Below are positions 18,599-30,400 of a DNA stretch of 64,000 nt, piece by piece; the stretch's first letter is position 1; each line of letters begins with the position of its first letter. The notes beneath the pieces are model-generated. The model was not told where the DNA came from, ran no database searches, and saw only the letters and a list, made by a program, of their open reading frames with translations. Source of the stretch: Eucommia ulmoides (Eukaryota; Streptophyta; Magnoliopsida; Garryales; Eucommiaceae); NCBI GenBank assembly GCA_016647705.1, contig CM028327.1, positions 9,867,726 to 9,931,725 of the forward strand, read 5' to 3'. A program made the translations under genes and the position numbers.

Positions 18599-19665
18599 AA
18601 AAAAACTTCCACACAAAACAAACACAAACATAAGCCATGCCAATTAATAAAACACACGAACAAAGCAATAATAAAACGGTAATAGGTATATTGACCATAT
18701 ATATACAAGACAGACATAATCGGTCAAGTTCAAACCGAACAAAAAATTCAAAATCAAAACAAACCGTTTTCCATTTTAAACTGAATGGAGCCATTTGATT
18801 TTTTTTTCATGGCTTTCACCATTTGTTTCAGTTCGGTTTGTTTTTTTTCGGTTTTTTCCCTCTCTCTGATGAGAATCAACGACACCATCAAATGATCCGT
18901 TACATGTTTCAATTGGGCCTATTACTTGGCAAGATCCAAGAAGATCAAAACAACACTTAATGAATTGATTCAATGGATTTGAGTTGATTCTAACACAGGG
19001 CATTCCAAGCTTGGCCCAAAGGAAGATGAAGACGTAATAAATTTGGGAAAATTCTCTCAAAAGTTTCGTCCCATAAAAATATCACTTTCTAAAGTCCTAT
19101 AATAGTGATTTTTTTACACATGAGATGGTCTTTAGAAAATTGTTTTTGGAATCTTGGAGTTTCTCAAAAAGTCTCTCATAAATTTAAACCAAGTTATTGA
19201 CTAAGCTGACCTGACTTAATTGGGCATAATTTCATTAGCAATGGAGTGGATTAATGGCTATAATTATGGTTTGAGTGGGCGTGGAATCAAAAGGAGATAG
19301 TGGCTGATTACTTCCCAAATGTCAAACCAATTAAGTGCTTGATTAACTTTCCAATTCCTTTCCAATTAATTGGCCGAATTGACTTGCCTATTTCAAACCT
19401 TCCTTAAGCGTGATTGAGCAGCTAATTAATGTAGATTGGCTTCTATCTCTATGCCTTTTTTTTTTTTTTAATTATTATTACCTACTTTCCTATTTTGAAC
19501 CAAACTAGTTACTTTCCTTTTCTTATTATGGACGTATAGGGCTGACTATGAGATGATTAGTTTTTAATATTTGTAATCTTATTTTTCAGCTATGTTTGTT
19601 TTTGTTTTTTTTTTTTTAAATAGCATGCACTGAATATAATAGAGAGATAGATTATCATTCAATAA
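18411..19665. other. Intergenic stretch with a poly-A tract
   Basis: No gene seen. A run of about 35 A lies at about 18563-18596. Complementary CGGTTTG/AAACCG words occur at 18730-18860. Copy B of the direct repeat lies at 19067-19180. Confidence 0.55.
19067..19180 (+). repeat. Direct repeat, copy B
   Basis: Matches 16062-16175 (CCTATAATAGTGATTTTTTT, ACACATGAGATGGTC, TTTTTGGAATCTTGG). Ends undefined. Confidence 0.55.
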
Positions 19666-20005
19666 ATGCTGAGAGTATTTTCTCTGCGGTTCTTGAAGAA
19701 CTACTTGAACTCATCGAAATTTCCCGTGGCGTTCACTAATGACTTATCAAACAGATTTCCACCACCGTTTGTGACGTCTTCTTTATACCGAGGTTCTTGT
19801 TTCACAATAAACAACGGACAAAAGTCATATATACCAAGGTTCTTATTTGTCGGAAACAACGGGTCGAGGTCTATCATTCAATTCTAATCGTAGAACGATC
19901 TTGGTTCCTTTTTGTTGTCGGATCTCATTATTTTGGCGGGGTTCGCATCATTTCTCTCTCTCACACACAGAGACAGAGTTCAAGCCGCCACAAGCAGTCA
20001 ACAAG

Positions 20006-20007
<2 letters not shown>

Positions 20008-20045
<38 letters not shown>
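20008..20045. repeat. (GA)n microsatellite
   Basis: About 38 bp of GA repeats just beyond the 3' side of the TCTP gene. The apparent ORFs crossing it are repeat-driven. Nearby 20095-20165 contains complementary GTTTGGGGAA and TTCCCCAATCCAAAC words that could form an imperfect hairpin. Confidence 0.8.
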
Positions 20046-20048
<3 letters not shown>

Positions 20049-20342
20049 GATGCAGTCAACAAAGGCAGGCATGGCATCTTTTGATGCCTTCTTACCACAA
20101 GCACGTTTGGGGAATGTTCCATGCCACTTGGGTGCAGCAGACACCTTTATTCCCCAATCCAAACAGACCATGGAAAAAATTTAGGCCAAAAAAGAAAAAA
20201 TAAACCATCAAAACATTCATGTTTTATGTTCCAAATATAGCATTCAACCAAACAACCAGAGCATGTTATACAGACAATAAAAAACTTAAACAAAACAGAC
20301 AATAAATAATAGCTCTTTTAAGCCGAGTAATCTCGCCCTTAT

Positions 20343-22722
20343 TTAGCACTTGACCTCCTTCAGGCCATGGGCGAAGTACAAAAATGTTGGGTCCGTGGCA
20401 CCTTCTTTGTAATAAGCAAACACCAGGGAGCTGTCATCATGCATGCTCTCACCCACAAAGCTACACATTTACATCAATAAAAAATATTTAAATATATAAA
20501 AACCCGTTTCCCAATTAAATATTAAATATTGTTTGTTTCAACAAAGAAACATATCACTGTTACATTTTTAGGGGGTTTTGACAATTTAAGCCCCTTAGGT
20601 TTGACCATCATTTCACTTGGGTCCCCATAGTTGCAATTTGAACATACTATGTATCAATTATATATATATATATATACACACACATATATACACACGCGTG
20701 TGAAATTGGGCATTTCCAACCTCTTCCTTTTTCCCTTACAAATTTTCAACAAAAACACACACACACACACACACACACATTTACGAGTATTTAGGTGGGA
20801 AGGAAGGAGGTTGGAATTCCCCATAAAACCTCTTAAAAACAGTGTGCTGATTATTGTCTATCCAAAATTGTAAGCGGGATGACGACTTGGACTGTAGTTG
20901 GACGATTAAGAAACTTCGAGATTTTGGTCAAGCATCAGGGCTACAAAGTGTTAAAACCCACATTTTTAGGCTACGCTTTGCTTTGATTATACGAGAAAAT
21001 AACATCTTCACTAGACCTAAACAGGGGCTAAGAGACTTACAATTGGAGGTCGCTGAGCTTAGAGAGCAAGAATTTGGTTGCTCCCTCGACGTTCTTCTTG
21101 AATACCTCTTGCTTCTCTGCATCCAGCTTGGGAGTCAACAACTTAATGTACTTCTTAATGTATGCAACAAACTGCTTCTTGTCAAAAGGGGGTTGCTCCT
21201 GCAAATATTCAATGTGTTAACACTGCAAACAAATCCTTGGAATTATTTTTTTAACCCATTAAGGTCGCATTCTGTTTTATGCAATTGTGAAAATCTACGG
21301 GTGTGTTTAGTAGTCTAAATTATTCTATTTTATAAATTACCTTATTTTTTATGAATTGATTTGTATATTTCTCTATTTCCTCAGACCCGCAATGGCGGGA
21401 GCCTTCTTGGGCTGCCCTTTTATTTCTCTATTTCCTATGATTTAATCAAATGTATATATTGTTTATTAATCATAGAAGTGTTTTTGTTTGGTTAAATTTT
21501 TAACCTATTTTAATCCAATTTCCCGAGAAAATAGCATCTAAACCTAATTTAAGTGTTTTGAATTCTTGCAACCAAACACTAAACTATCACAGTTCATAAA
21601 TTAACCAATAGAAAAATAGTGACAACCAAACACGCCCTAAAAAAATACCTATGGTCACATGGATTTGAAATAATATGAGCCCATGAAAATTATCCGATTT
21701 TTCTATGGGTTCATTTCAAATTACAATTTTTACGAAACCAAACAGAGCCTAAGCTAAGCTCTCAAAAGGGGAAAAAAATCTAACCTGGAGTCTGAAGGTG
21801 TCAACAATATCAACAACCTTCACAGCTTGGTCATCGACACCTTCATCTTCACCAGCGCCCTCAGCGGACGGGTTAGCACCAATGTCTACATCAACTGCTC
21901 CTTGAACAACCCACTGCAAAAGACATAGCAAAGTCAGTATATATGTGTTATGTATATGCCTAATTAGATATAAGGGTAATAAAGTAATGAATACAGACCT
22001 TCCCATCGACTTCCCAAAGCACGCCATTCTGGATTTCCTTGTATGGAAACGAGTCCGAGAGCAGCTCATCACCTGAAAATAGGAGAGAAAGATGAGAAAC
22101 ACCATGAAAAAATACGTAATAGAGCCAAACAAGTCTAGCTAAAACCAAGAATCTGTTAGCTGAATGAACATGAAGCTTGAGCTTTAAATTCTATAAAAGA
22201 GTTCAGATGGAAAAACAACAAAACTGTTTACAGGACTGAAGGAGATTAAGTTCTAAGCAATCGTTTATACGAAGCAAATCTCTCTCTCTCTCACTCACAC
22301 ACACACACACACAAGCAGAATCACGAGCAGATAACTAACCAAAGCAAATCAATTAATTCCATGCGGCAAAAGCAATCATACATCAGTAGGAAAACATCAA
22401 ATGATAAATTTTAGCCAAAAACGCATCAAACTTAATCATACGCCACTTATACCAGATCAGCCACTACAAATCACAAAATTAAACGATTCAGCTCAGATCT
22501 CATCAACAAATAACACTACCGCCACAAAAACATATGAAAAAATCATCACATCATCGCAGATCCATAAGCATAAACTCAATCCAGTAAGCAAAAAGCGGCG
22601 AAGCAAGTAGTATTCAGATCACGAAAAAATAAATTTTGAAGAGCACAAATCACACAATAACATGCTGAAAAACACGAAGAAAAATCATACTCACCGGTAA
22701 GCAAGTCCTGGTAGACCAACAT
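20343..22722 (-). CDS. TCTP: Translationally controlled tumor protein homolog (TCTP)
   Basis: Five exons: 22722-22695, 22072-21999, 21913-21785, 21198-21041 and 20460-20343. The frame is continuous and all introns are GT-AG. The product is 168 residues, exactly the usual plant TCTP length. It starts [20 protein letters not shown] and ends [10 protein letters not shown]. The TCTP1-like block (residues about 45-55) and the TCTP2-like block ([21 protein letters not shown]) are both intact. TCTP is an abundant cytosolic protein linked to TOR signalling, cell-cycle progression and growth. The 5' leader is pyrimidine-rich. Intron 4 is mostly a Mutator-like insertion (20573-20959) and intron 3 holds a MITE with a nested SINE piece, yet the coding exons are untouched. 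The 3' UTR probably runs to about 20200. Confidence 0.97.
20573..20959. mobile_element. Non-autonomous Mutator-like element in TCTP intron 4
   Basis: Ends are GGGTTTTGACA and TGTTAAAACCC, flanked by the 11-bp direct repeat ACATTTTTAGG (20562-20572 and 20960-20970). The arms carry the same ACTT-GGTCCCCATAG and CTCTTAAAAACA words as the copies in KIN13A and RFI2 introns. The interior holds TA and CA microsatellites (20658-20690, 20755-20780). Confidence 0.85.
21299..21637. mobile_element. MITE in TCTP intron 3
   Basis: The left end GGGTGTGTTTAGTAGTC is matched by the inverted right end GGGCGTGTTTGGTTGTC. Similarity continues inward (TATTTTATAAATTA against AATTTATGAA). No clear target duplication is visible. 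It is interrupted by a 39-bp SINE-like insertion at 21382-21420. Confidence 0.65.
21382..21420 (+). mobile_element. 39-bp 5'-truncated SINE-like insert with a 16-bp target duplication
   Basis: The insert reads CAGACCCGCAATGGCGGGAG then CCTTCTTGGGCTGCCCTTT. Exact TATTTCTCTATTTCCT copies flank it at 21366-21381 and 21421-21436. The GCGGGAG...GGGCTGCCCTTT phrase resembles the 3' end of a tRNA-derived SINE family common in plant genomes; that match is from memory. The long direct repeat and T-rich end fit target-primed insertion. Confidence 0.7.
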
Positions 22723-22860
22723 GATTGCTGGCTCTCTCTCGGACCGATCCAAACAAGGCAGATACGCTAGAGAGAGAGAGAGGAGAGAGAGCAAAGACGA
22801 ACCACTGGATCGAGAGAGGGATTCGTAGGACGGAGACAGCGAGTATATATAGCCGAGGGT
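22723..22860 (-). promoter_or_regulatory. TCTP core promoter and pyrimidine-rich 5' UTR
   Basis: TATATATA lies at 22844-22851. Downstream on the minus strand is a CT-rich leader (TTTGCTCTCTCTCCTCTCTC) ending about 20 bp before the ATG. Such leaders fit the terminal-oligopyrimidine control known for TCTP mRNAs in other eukaryotes. The transcription start is not defined here. Confidence 0.55.
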
Positions 22861-23054
22861 TCAGGGAACGATAGAGGTTGAGGGGGAGATTAAGTTGAAT
22901 TACGAATCCAGTACAATCTTTTCATTTATTTCCATTCAAGTCCCTTAATCATTTATTCATTTGGGCCTTAAATTGGACTCAAATTTAAGCCCATTAACTA
23001 TGGACCAGTTTATTTCATAGTAAAGGCCCAATATTCACTAGGTTTTTGGATTAA

Positions 23055-23311
23055 GGGCGTGTTTGGTTTTCGCAGGTTTTCCACTTTTCTCTTGTTTGGT
23101 AAACTTAAAAAGATGAGAAAATAAAATAAAAAAGAGATTTTTTTTTATTTTTTTTAAGAATAGAAATTCTTTCCATGCCAAATTGGAGATATTTGGACAA
23201 ACTATTGTATTATTAAATTATAGATATTCCTTTCAGACATCTTCCTGTTTTTAAATTTAAAAATTAAAAAAATAAAAGAATTTGGGAGAAAAACACTGAA
23301 CAAACGGGGCC
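23055..23311. mobile_element. Tourist-like MITE upstream of TCTP
   Basis: The left end is GGGCGTGTTTGGTTTTCGC. The inverted right end is GGCCCCGTTTGTTCAGTGTT. Flanking TAA copies lie at 23052-23054 and 23312-23314. AT-rich interior without genes. Remains of the right part recur near 23960-24012. Confidence 0.75.
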
Positions 23312-25660
23312 TAAAGCCTTTGGGCTAATCTCTTGAGTCAGTTATCTCATGATGAGAAGTCGGGGCGGAACAAGCCCTACAAAGTTAGGAGGACCAACTG
23401 TAATTTGAAGGGTCCATTTGTAACTAGCTAGGTTGAAGCATTTTTAATTATTATTTATCTTATTCACATATTGTTCATTCTCTATCGTTACAGGGTTTAT
23501 CTCCAGTTCATCGTCTTTGAGAATTTCAACCTTTAGTCATTGACTTCTCGGATGCACATGCTTATAAATTTTGTCTCCGTCACAGTAACGAGGCATATTA
23601 TCAATGTTTTGCCTCACTACCGCTTAGCTTAGAGCTTAGCTCATCACGTTCTCTTAGCTATGTAAAAAATTTATTAGATATTTTTTAAATTCAAAATTTT
23701 AAACAATTTTAATTGAATTTTATCTAAAAATGTAAGGATAATAATTAAAATTTTCAAAATTCAGCAAATTTTTTGTCTCCTAGAGAACTAAGTAGCTTCG
23801 TCATTGATATCTTCAACATTCAACTCAACGTCTTTAATCATATCAGGGGTAAAAAAGACACACCCTAAACTTGTAGGGCAAAAAGTGCAATTTTCCCTAC
23901 TATTATATCCTTAAATTAGAAACATTCATGTTTTTATTCTTAAGTTTGATTAATTTATTTATTTTTTAAAAATAAGAATTTGAGAGTAGAAACACCGAAC
24001 AAACGGGGCATAAACCTCTGGGCTGATCGCTTGAGTCAGTTATGTTGTGATGAGAAGTGGGGGAGGAACAAGCCCTACAAGTTAGGGGGACCAACTGTAA
24101 TTTGAGGGGGGGGGGGGGAGACATTTGTACAATTTATAGGTTTTATATAATTTTTCTGGGATAAAGACACTTTTACTCTTTGATAAATGACTTTCCTACT
24201 CAATTGCTCCTATATTTGAAAGTCGACACATTTGTCCCTCACATTTGAAAATTGTTTCAATTAACAATTTTGTTAAGGGTATTTTGGTCATCCTACAAAG
24301 ATTAATTACACTCTGTACCCTATTATTTTTAAAATTATATTTTTTACGTTAACTTTTTAAATAATTATATTTATCTCACACCCTACCCCACCCTCTCATC
24401 ACCACCCACCACCTGCCACCGCCACCACCGCCTACCACCACCAACCGCCACCGTCACCACCAACCTCCACCGCCAACATCCAACTCCAAAAACAACCGCT
24501 AACCACCACCGTCACCGCCAATTGCCCAGTACTGCCATCGCTGGAGAGATAGTATAATTATATTTTATTTTGTTTAATAAAAGGGTAAAAAAAAACAGAT
24601 TTTTTTTAAATGAGGATGTTCGTGTAAAAAATATATTTTATTTTTGTTTAATAAATCTATTTAAAAAAATCTATTTTACTAAAATCCTCATTTAAAAAAA
24701 TCTATTTTACTAAAATCCTCATTTAAAAAAATCTATTTTTTTTACCCTTTTATTAAACAAAATAAAATATAATTATACTATCTCTCCGGCGGTGGCGGTG
24801 GCGATTAGCAGTTGTTTTTGGAGTTGGATGTTGGTGGCGGCGGCGGCAGCGGCGGGTAGCGGTGAGAGGGTGGGGGTAGGGTGAGAGATAAATATAATTA
24901 TTTAAAAAGTTAAGAGTAAAAAATATAATTTTAAAAATAATAAGGTGTAAAGTGTAATTAATCTTTGTAGTAGGATGACCAAAATACCTTTAACAGAATT
25001 GTAATTGGAACAAAATTGAAATAATTTTCATATGTGAGGGACAAATATGTCGACTTTCAAATATGGGGGCAATTGAGCGTCAGAGCCATTTGTCAGGAAG
25101 TAAAAGTGTCTTTATCCCAAATTTTTGCTTCGCTTGGTAGTTAGATCCAGTTTAGGTCTCAAAATTCAGATATTTATTTTAGCTAGTTGAATTATAAGAA
25201 AATATTTTGTCTTTTTTTTTTTTTAACTATGACTACGTTGAAGCAGTTTTAACTATTATTTATCTTATTCACGGGTTGATCATTTCTCTACTGTTGCAGG
25301 GTTTATTTCCAGTTCATCAACTTTAATGATTTCAACCTTAAACTTGTAATTTTTGATTTTTCGGATGCACATGCTATAAATTTTACTTCCATCACATTAA
25401 CAGGACAGACTATTAGCGTTTCGCATCATTACGTACTGTTTAGCTTAGAGCTTAGTGCATGACGTTATGTTAGTTATGTAAATTATTAAATACGTTTATA
25501 ATTTGGGAGTTAATATAAAATTTCAAACAATTTTAATTGATTTTTTTTAAAAGTATAAGGGTAATAATAAAAATTTTCAAAAATCAATTAGCAAAAACTT
25601 GAGTCTTCTTAAAGAACTAAGTAGCTCTGTCGCTGATATCTTCAACATTTAAGTATAAAT
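23262..25660 (+). repeat. Interrupted segmental tandem duplication
   Basis: Copy 1 (23262-23830) includes GCTTGAGTCAGTTAT-like, CAAGCCCTACAAAGTTAG, CAGGGTTTATCTCCAGTTCA and GCTTAGCTTAGAGCTTAG. Copy 2 matches it at 23960-24120 and resumes at about 25229-25660. The interruption is the foldback element at 24158-25118 plus about 0.1 kb. No coding sequence is evident. Confidence 0.65.
24158..25118. mobile_element. Foldback Mutator-like element (961 bp)
   Basis: Begins GGGATAAAGACACTTTTAC and ends with its complement. The arms extend some 400 bp each (TATTTGAAAGTCGACA, TTTGTCCCTCACAT, GGTATTTTGGTCATCCTAC, ACCCTACCCC). The two GC-rich CCACCGCC blocks are also mutually inverted. The centre has three direct copies of AAATCTATTTTACTAAAATC-like sequence. 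The 9-bp flanks are similar (AATTTTT core) but not exact. The end motif is shared with the Pack-MULE at 16714. Confidence 0.7.
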
Positions 25661-26640
25661 CCATCAAGAATAGTAAAAAATTCAATGAACTCCGTTATCA
25701 ACATTTAAGTCGATTTCTTTAATTAGATATATTTTTTTTTTCCAAAAAAATATGTAACAATATTCTTTCATAAATAAAACCAAAACAAACCACTACTAAT
25801 TTAGCCATTAAATCTTAAATAATTATAAATTTAATTATCATTAACATTAATTAAATAGTTCATAGCCAAAGAAGCAAGACAATTAGTAAATTTAAACTCC
25901 GGGCCGGGCAAAAAAAGAAGAAAACATGAAGAAGATATGTTGATCTGACATGATTTTTCGATTCACATTCAGCTAAAATTTTAAAGTATAAATCCATCAA
26001 GAACAGTAAAAAATTCAATGAACTCCGTTATCAACTTATTTTCCAAAAAAAGTAAATTTAATGTACAATTTATTGTTTTATAACAAACTCGATAATTGCA
26101 CGTTTACGTGGGGACTGCACCCCTTACTATAATGATTGTAATATTTGATTATGACGAAGGTAATAAATTAATAAAAAATTAACATTTGTTTTATAAGATT
26201 TTGTTGGCAACTTACGTGCACAACACGCTAAAATTCCATGCACGTAGCGTCATATTCCCATGCACGTCTACATCCAGTTCTAAAATAGATCAAATTTCAT
26301 ATATAAATCAAGTACGCACTGTTTGTGCTAAAAATTAACATGCACGTCGTATGTGTAAGTATAAATTGAAACTTAAATTGTAAAGTTTATTCAATTAAAT
26401 ATTTTATAGAATATTCTCCACGGTATTTGGTTATACTGCGTTTCAATTGCATGCAACCCGTTATTATAACTAAAATTTTATTAAAATTAAAATTTCTAAT
26501 CTCAATATATTCATTATTTTAAAATTGAAAAAATTTCAAGCAAAAAATTCAACTTTTAATTTCAATATTTTTTATGGTGCATTTAATTTTCCTTAATTTT
26601 ATTAAAATTCAAAATTTAAGAAGACGAACATACAATTAGG
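25661..26640. other. Intergenic, AT-rich
   Basis: No gene seen. A direct repeat of about 50 bp (GTATAAATCCATCAAGAA, AATTCAATGAACTCCG) occurs at about 25652-25705 and 25985-26035. The repeated TGCACGT words at 26215-26350 are noted without a known role. Confidence 0.5.
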
Positions 26641-26900
26641 CACACCCAAAATACATGGTCCCCACAAAAAACCTCTAATAGAAACATGACACGTAGCAAC
26701 ATGGCACGTGGTTAATTTCTACTGGTTAATCGTGTGATGATTGTATGAACTGTAGGATAGATGATTCGAGCTGCAGCAATTCAGAATTACTTCCCTACCA
26801 TATCTATCTGCACGAGCGCAGTTTCGCCAGCGGTGGGCCACCGGTGCAGCCGGTTACCGGCACTCCTCCCTCAGTCGATGAGTCAAAAAAGAGTGTTCGT

Positions 26901-26960
<60 letters not shown>

Positions 26961-27256
26961 CCGCTATGTGTCTATATGTGTTTGTACAGGTGTTCAGAGG
27001 ATTGGAGTGACTTCAGCCTTGTTTTTCACGCTAATAACGTCTAGGGCTTTTTGTAGGAAACTCCTCTCTCTCTCTCTCTCTCTCTCGGCATCTCTAGCAC
27101 TCTATCTCACTCTCTCTCACTCCATCAGTTTCATTCTCTCTACCTCTACCTGAGTCTCTCTCTCTCTCTCTATATATATCTATGCATCTCTCTCTATCTC
27201 AATTCCTCTCTCTCTATCTCTACCTGACCCTGTCTCTCTCAATCGCTCTCTCTCTC
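26641..27256 (+). promoter_or_regulatory. Promoter and CT-rich leader of the RFI2-like gene
   Basis: A G-box CACGTG lies at 26705-26710 (GGCACGTGG context), a common light- and clock-related bZIP/bHLH site. From 26905 to 27250 the sequence is dominated by CT repeats ending right before the ATG. Apparent ORFs here are CT-driven. No TATA box could be assigned with confidence. Confidence 0.45.
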
Positions 27257-27383
27257 ATGGCATCACCTAGCTCCACCCAGAATTCGTCGCTTCCCCAGTG
27301 CTCCATCTGCTTAGAAGATGTCATCAGGAGCATTGACAGGGCCACCGCTCGCCTCAGCTGCGGCCATGTTTTTCACCTCGGTT

Positions 27384-27439
<56 letters not shown>

Positions 27440-30400
27440 CATATCTTTTGTCTCTCTCTCTAACAGCATTTGTTTTACACTGATAGAATTGATCTGATCA
27501 TGTTTGTTTTAGGGTTCTGATGCTCTTCTTCTTTGTGCATGTCTATATATGTTCTTGATCTCTCACTTGCTTATCATTTTTTTTTTTTTTCATTTTCTTT
27601 TTATGGATATGATTAAGACATCGTATATCTGATAGATCTAGCCATCAGATGTTTTATCTGGTTTTATTAATTTATTTTTAATTTAAATTAATGGTTTTTT
27701 CTTACAAAAAAAAATAGCTCTTTTGCTAGATATAGGTAAAGACAGCGTATATCCGATAGATCTATGTCGGGCTAGTTTGTTTCATTTATTATTTTTTCTT
27801 TTTTGCATGTTTACTAATATCTGATTTCTACTAAAAATGATGTCTGCGTTTTAATTTTTTAATTAAAAAAATGTTTTTGGGTAATTTTGTCTAATATCAA
27901 TGTTTAATTATTCGTTTTTTTTCCCGATAATTGAGTAAATCAGGCTTAAAAATCAGAGAAATTCAGATTTAAGAGATCTAAATCTGAATTTAATGTTTGT
28001 ATAATTTAAATGATTTTTTTGTCATCATTTTTTCTTTGAAATATTAGTTTTCTAGATTTGAGAAATTCAGCTTGATAATAACAAAATTAACTAATTAAAT
28101 ACAAATATAAAATTTAAAGGGTACAAAATATAATTTAATTTAACTGTCTTTGAACTAACTTGTGCAATTTTTGGACATAAATTTCCTCCAAAAAAACTTT
28201 TGTAATGTTTCAATCTAATCCATCCATTATCCTTAAATCAATCTCAACCCTTAACGGAAAGATATTTTATAAAAAATAGTTTTAATTTATTATATAGATT
28301 ATTGGAAAAAATTTATTATATAGTCCTCAACTTATAAAAAAAAATTATTTTTTAGTAGTACCCTTATTTTAGTTAATGTTGATAATGATATTCAATATAA
28401 ATTTAACCCTAATTAATATTAACTCGAATGATTCAATATAGTTGATGTTAACTAAAGAACTGAAAAATAAAGAGAAAAACGGACAATTTAACTACAAATC
28501 TCAATTAAATCCCAAAAATAATCTCTTAATCCAATTTATCGGAAGGACAATTTAATAATTTTTTCTTGCTGTAATCCAATTTATTAATTCATGAAAAAGA
28601 ATGCTATTTTTTCTTTTTTAATTACCAATGTACATGAGTTCTACAAAGCGGAATTTAACTACAAATCTCAATTAAATCCCAATAGTAATCTCTTAATCAT
28701 CAACAAGTTGAAGTCTAATTAGGAAGAAAAACAATATCATATATATATATATATTATTCTTTTGGGTAAGCAGACATTATATTGAGAGTTGAGAAGGGTA
28801 GGAGTCCATCAAGCTATAAGGAAAATAAATTTGCATTGTAGTTCGCCAGACCTAAATATTACCAAAAAAAAGAAGCCCAAGCGAACATCCAGACCTCTGG
28901 GTTACAACGCCAACAACAGTCGACATACCCCTCTTTGGATAAAAGAAAATCAAAATAACACAAATACCATAAAACAATCAGAGAACTACTCCTACTTTCC
29001 CCTATCGATTGCCCTGTCCTCGTTTTGCACTCTTAACGGTAGGTTCTCTTGCATAAATTTACTGCCAAGGACAATTAGGAATCATCTGACCACACTTCAA
29101 AACCGAGTTCTCTTGCTCACCAGGTCGATCTCTATCTGTTCAGGATAATATCCTATATATATATATATATATTAATTTAAGCCTAGTAACATTATATACC
29201 TTTGAAGATAATTTCATTAGGGATATATTAGTATTGAATTTTTGTTAGGGTTTTATCATTATATATTTTTTTTCAGACTGTATTGGTTCGGAATTCAATT
29301 TCAAATGCGTCATGCAATGCCCTAACTGTCGCGTGGTTGAAGACGGCAAATGGTTGTTCGCTAGCGGTGGTTTTGACGACAACGAGGAGGAATCCGAAGA
29401 GGAAAACAATTTCAACATGGAATGGGTAAAATTAATCTATCTATCTACCTATCTATCTATATATGTACTTGTAGATTTGTTTTAAATGTTAAAATCTAGA
29501 GAGGGAGCTAAGTAGAAGACTTTATTTAGAAATAAAAAATTAAATATTATAGAAATTAACTCCAAATTTATCCGAAGGTTGAGGCATTTTGTGATGCTCA
29601 TTTGGCTCAGTTTGAAGAAATATTTTATGAAGTGCTTGAACATGTCCGGTAAGTATTTAATTATCAGCTTATTTATTTTCTCCGATTATTGAAGTTTAAT
29701 TCAATAAAAAATATTTTTTTTTTTGCTTAATTTTGCTAATATTAAAAAAAATATATGTTTGGTTCTTATATATGGGGTGAGTGTTTGTCTGGACTTTGAA
29801 GTTTGTCAAACTGCACGTTGGATCCTTTAAGTTTTTCATTTATTTCAATCCTATAAAATGGAAAACGGTGTTAATGATTTTAGACGAAAAATTGTTATGC
29901 TAATTAAGCTCGTAGCCTTCTGATGAGTATATTTTTGTTATTTAATCACTCCACTAAACGTAAATGTTTTTTTTCCTGATAACAACGATTAAATCAAGTT
30001 TTTCTCTCATTCTTTAAATGAATCGCTGTTAAGAAAAGATTGGGAGAAAATGTCTTGGATTTAACATATTGATGAAATACTAAAATATGCCTATTAGAAG
30101 GTCACGTGCTACCCAAGAGGTGTTAGTCCGGTTGGTAAGGGGAGGTGCCCTCTTTCCTTGTCAATCAGAGTTTGATTATCTTGGGAGTACTCTAGGAATT
30201 AAATTACGAATTTAATCTTGCATACACCAGGCCAATTTGGGGGAATGCACCCTTAAGATCGTCTGGTGAGGTGATTAGTCGAGATGCACGTCAGATGACC
30301 TGGACACAGTTTACCGAAAAATCAAAAAAAGAAAAAGAAAAAAATGAAGGTCACGTAGCTGAGCACAACCTAATTTTCATCTAGAATCATTGGCAACGTT

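Noticed and set aside
19797..20184. Overlapping ORFs across the GA repeat
   Set aside because: Open only because of the GA run; no start context, domain or splice support.
26745..27153. ORFs upstream of the RFI2-like gene
   Set aside because: Mostly Ser/Leu from CT repeats; more likely promoter and 5' UTR.
28789..29148. 119-codon ORF in RFI2 intron 1
   Set aside because: No family features, flanked by (AT)n on both sides; likely an old insertion but no ends or duplication found.
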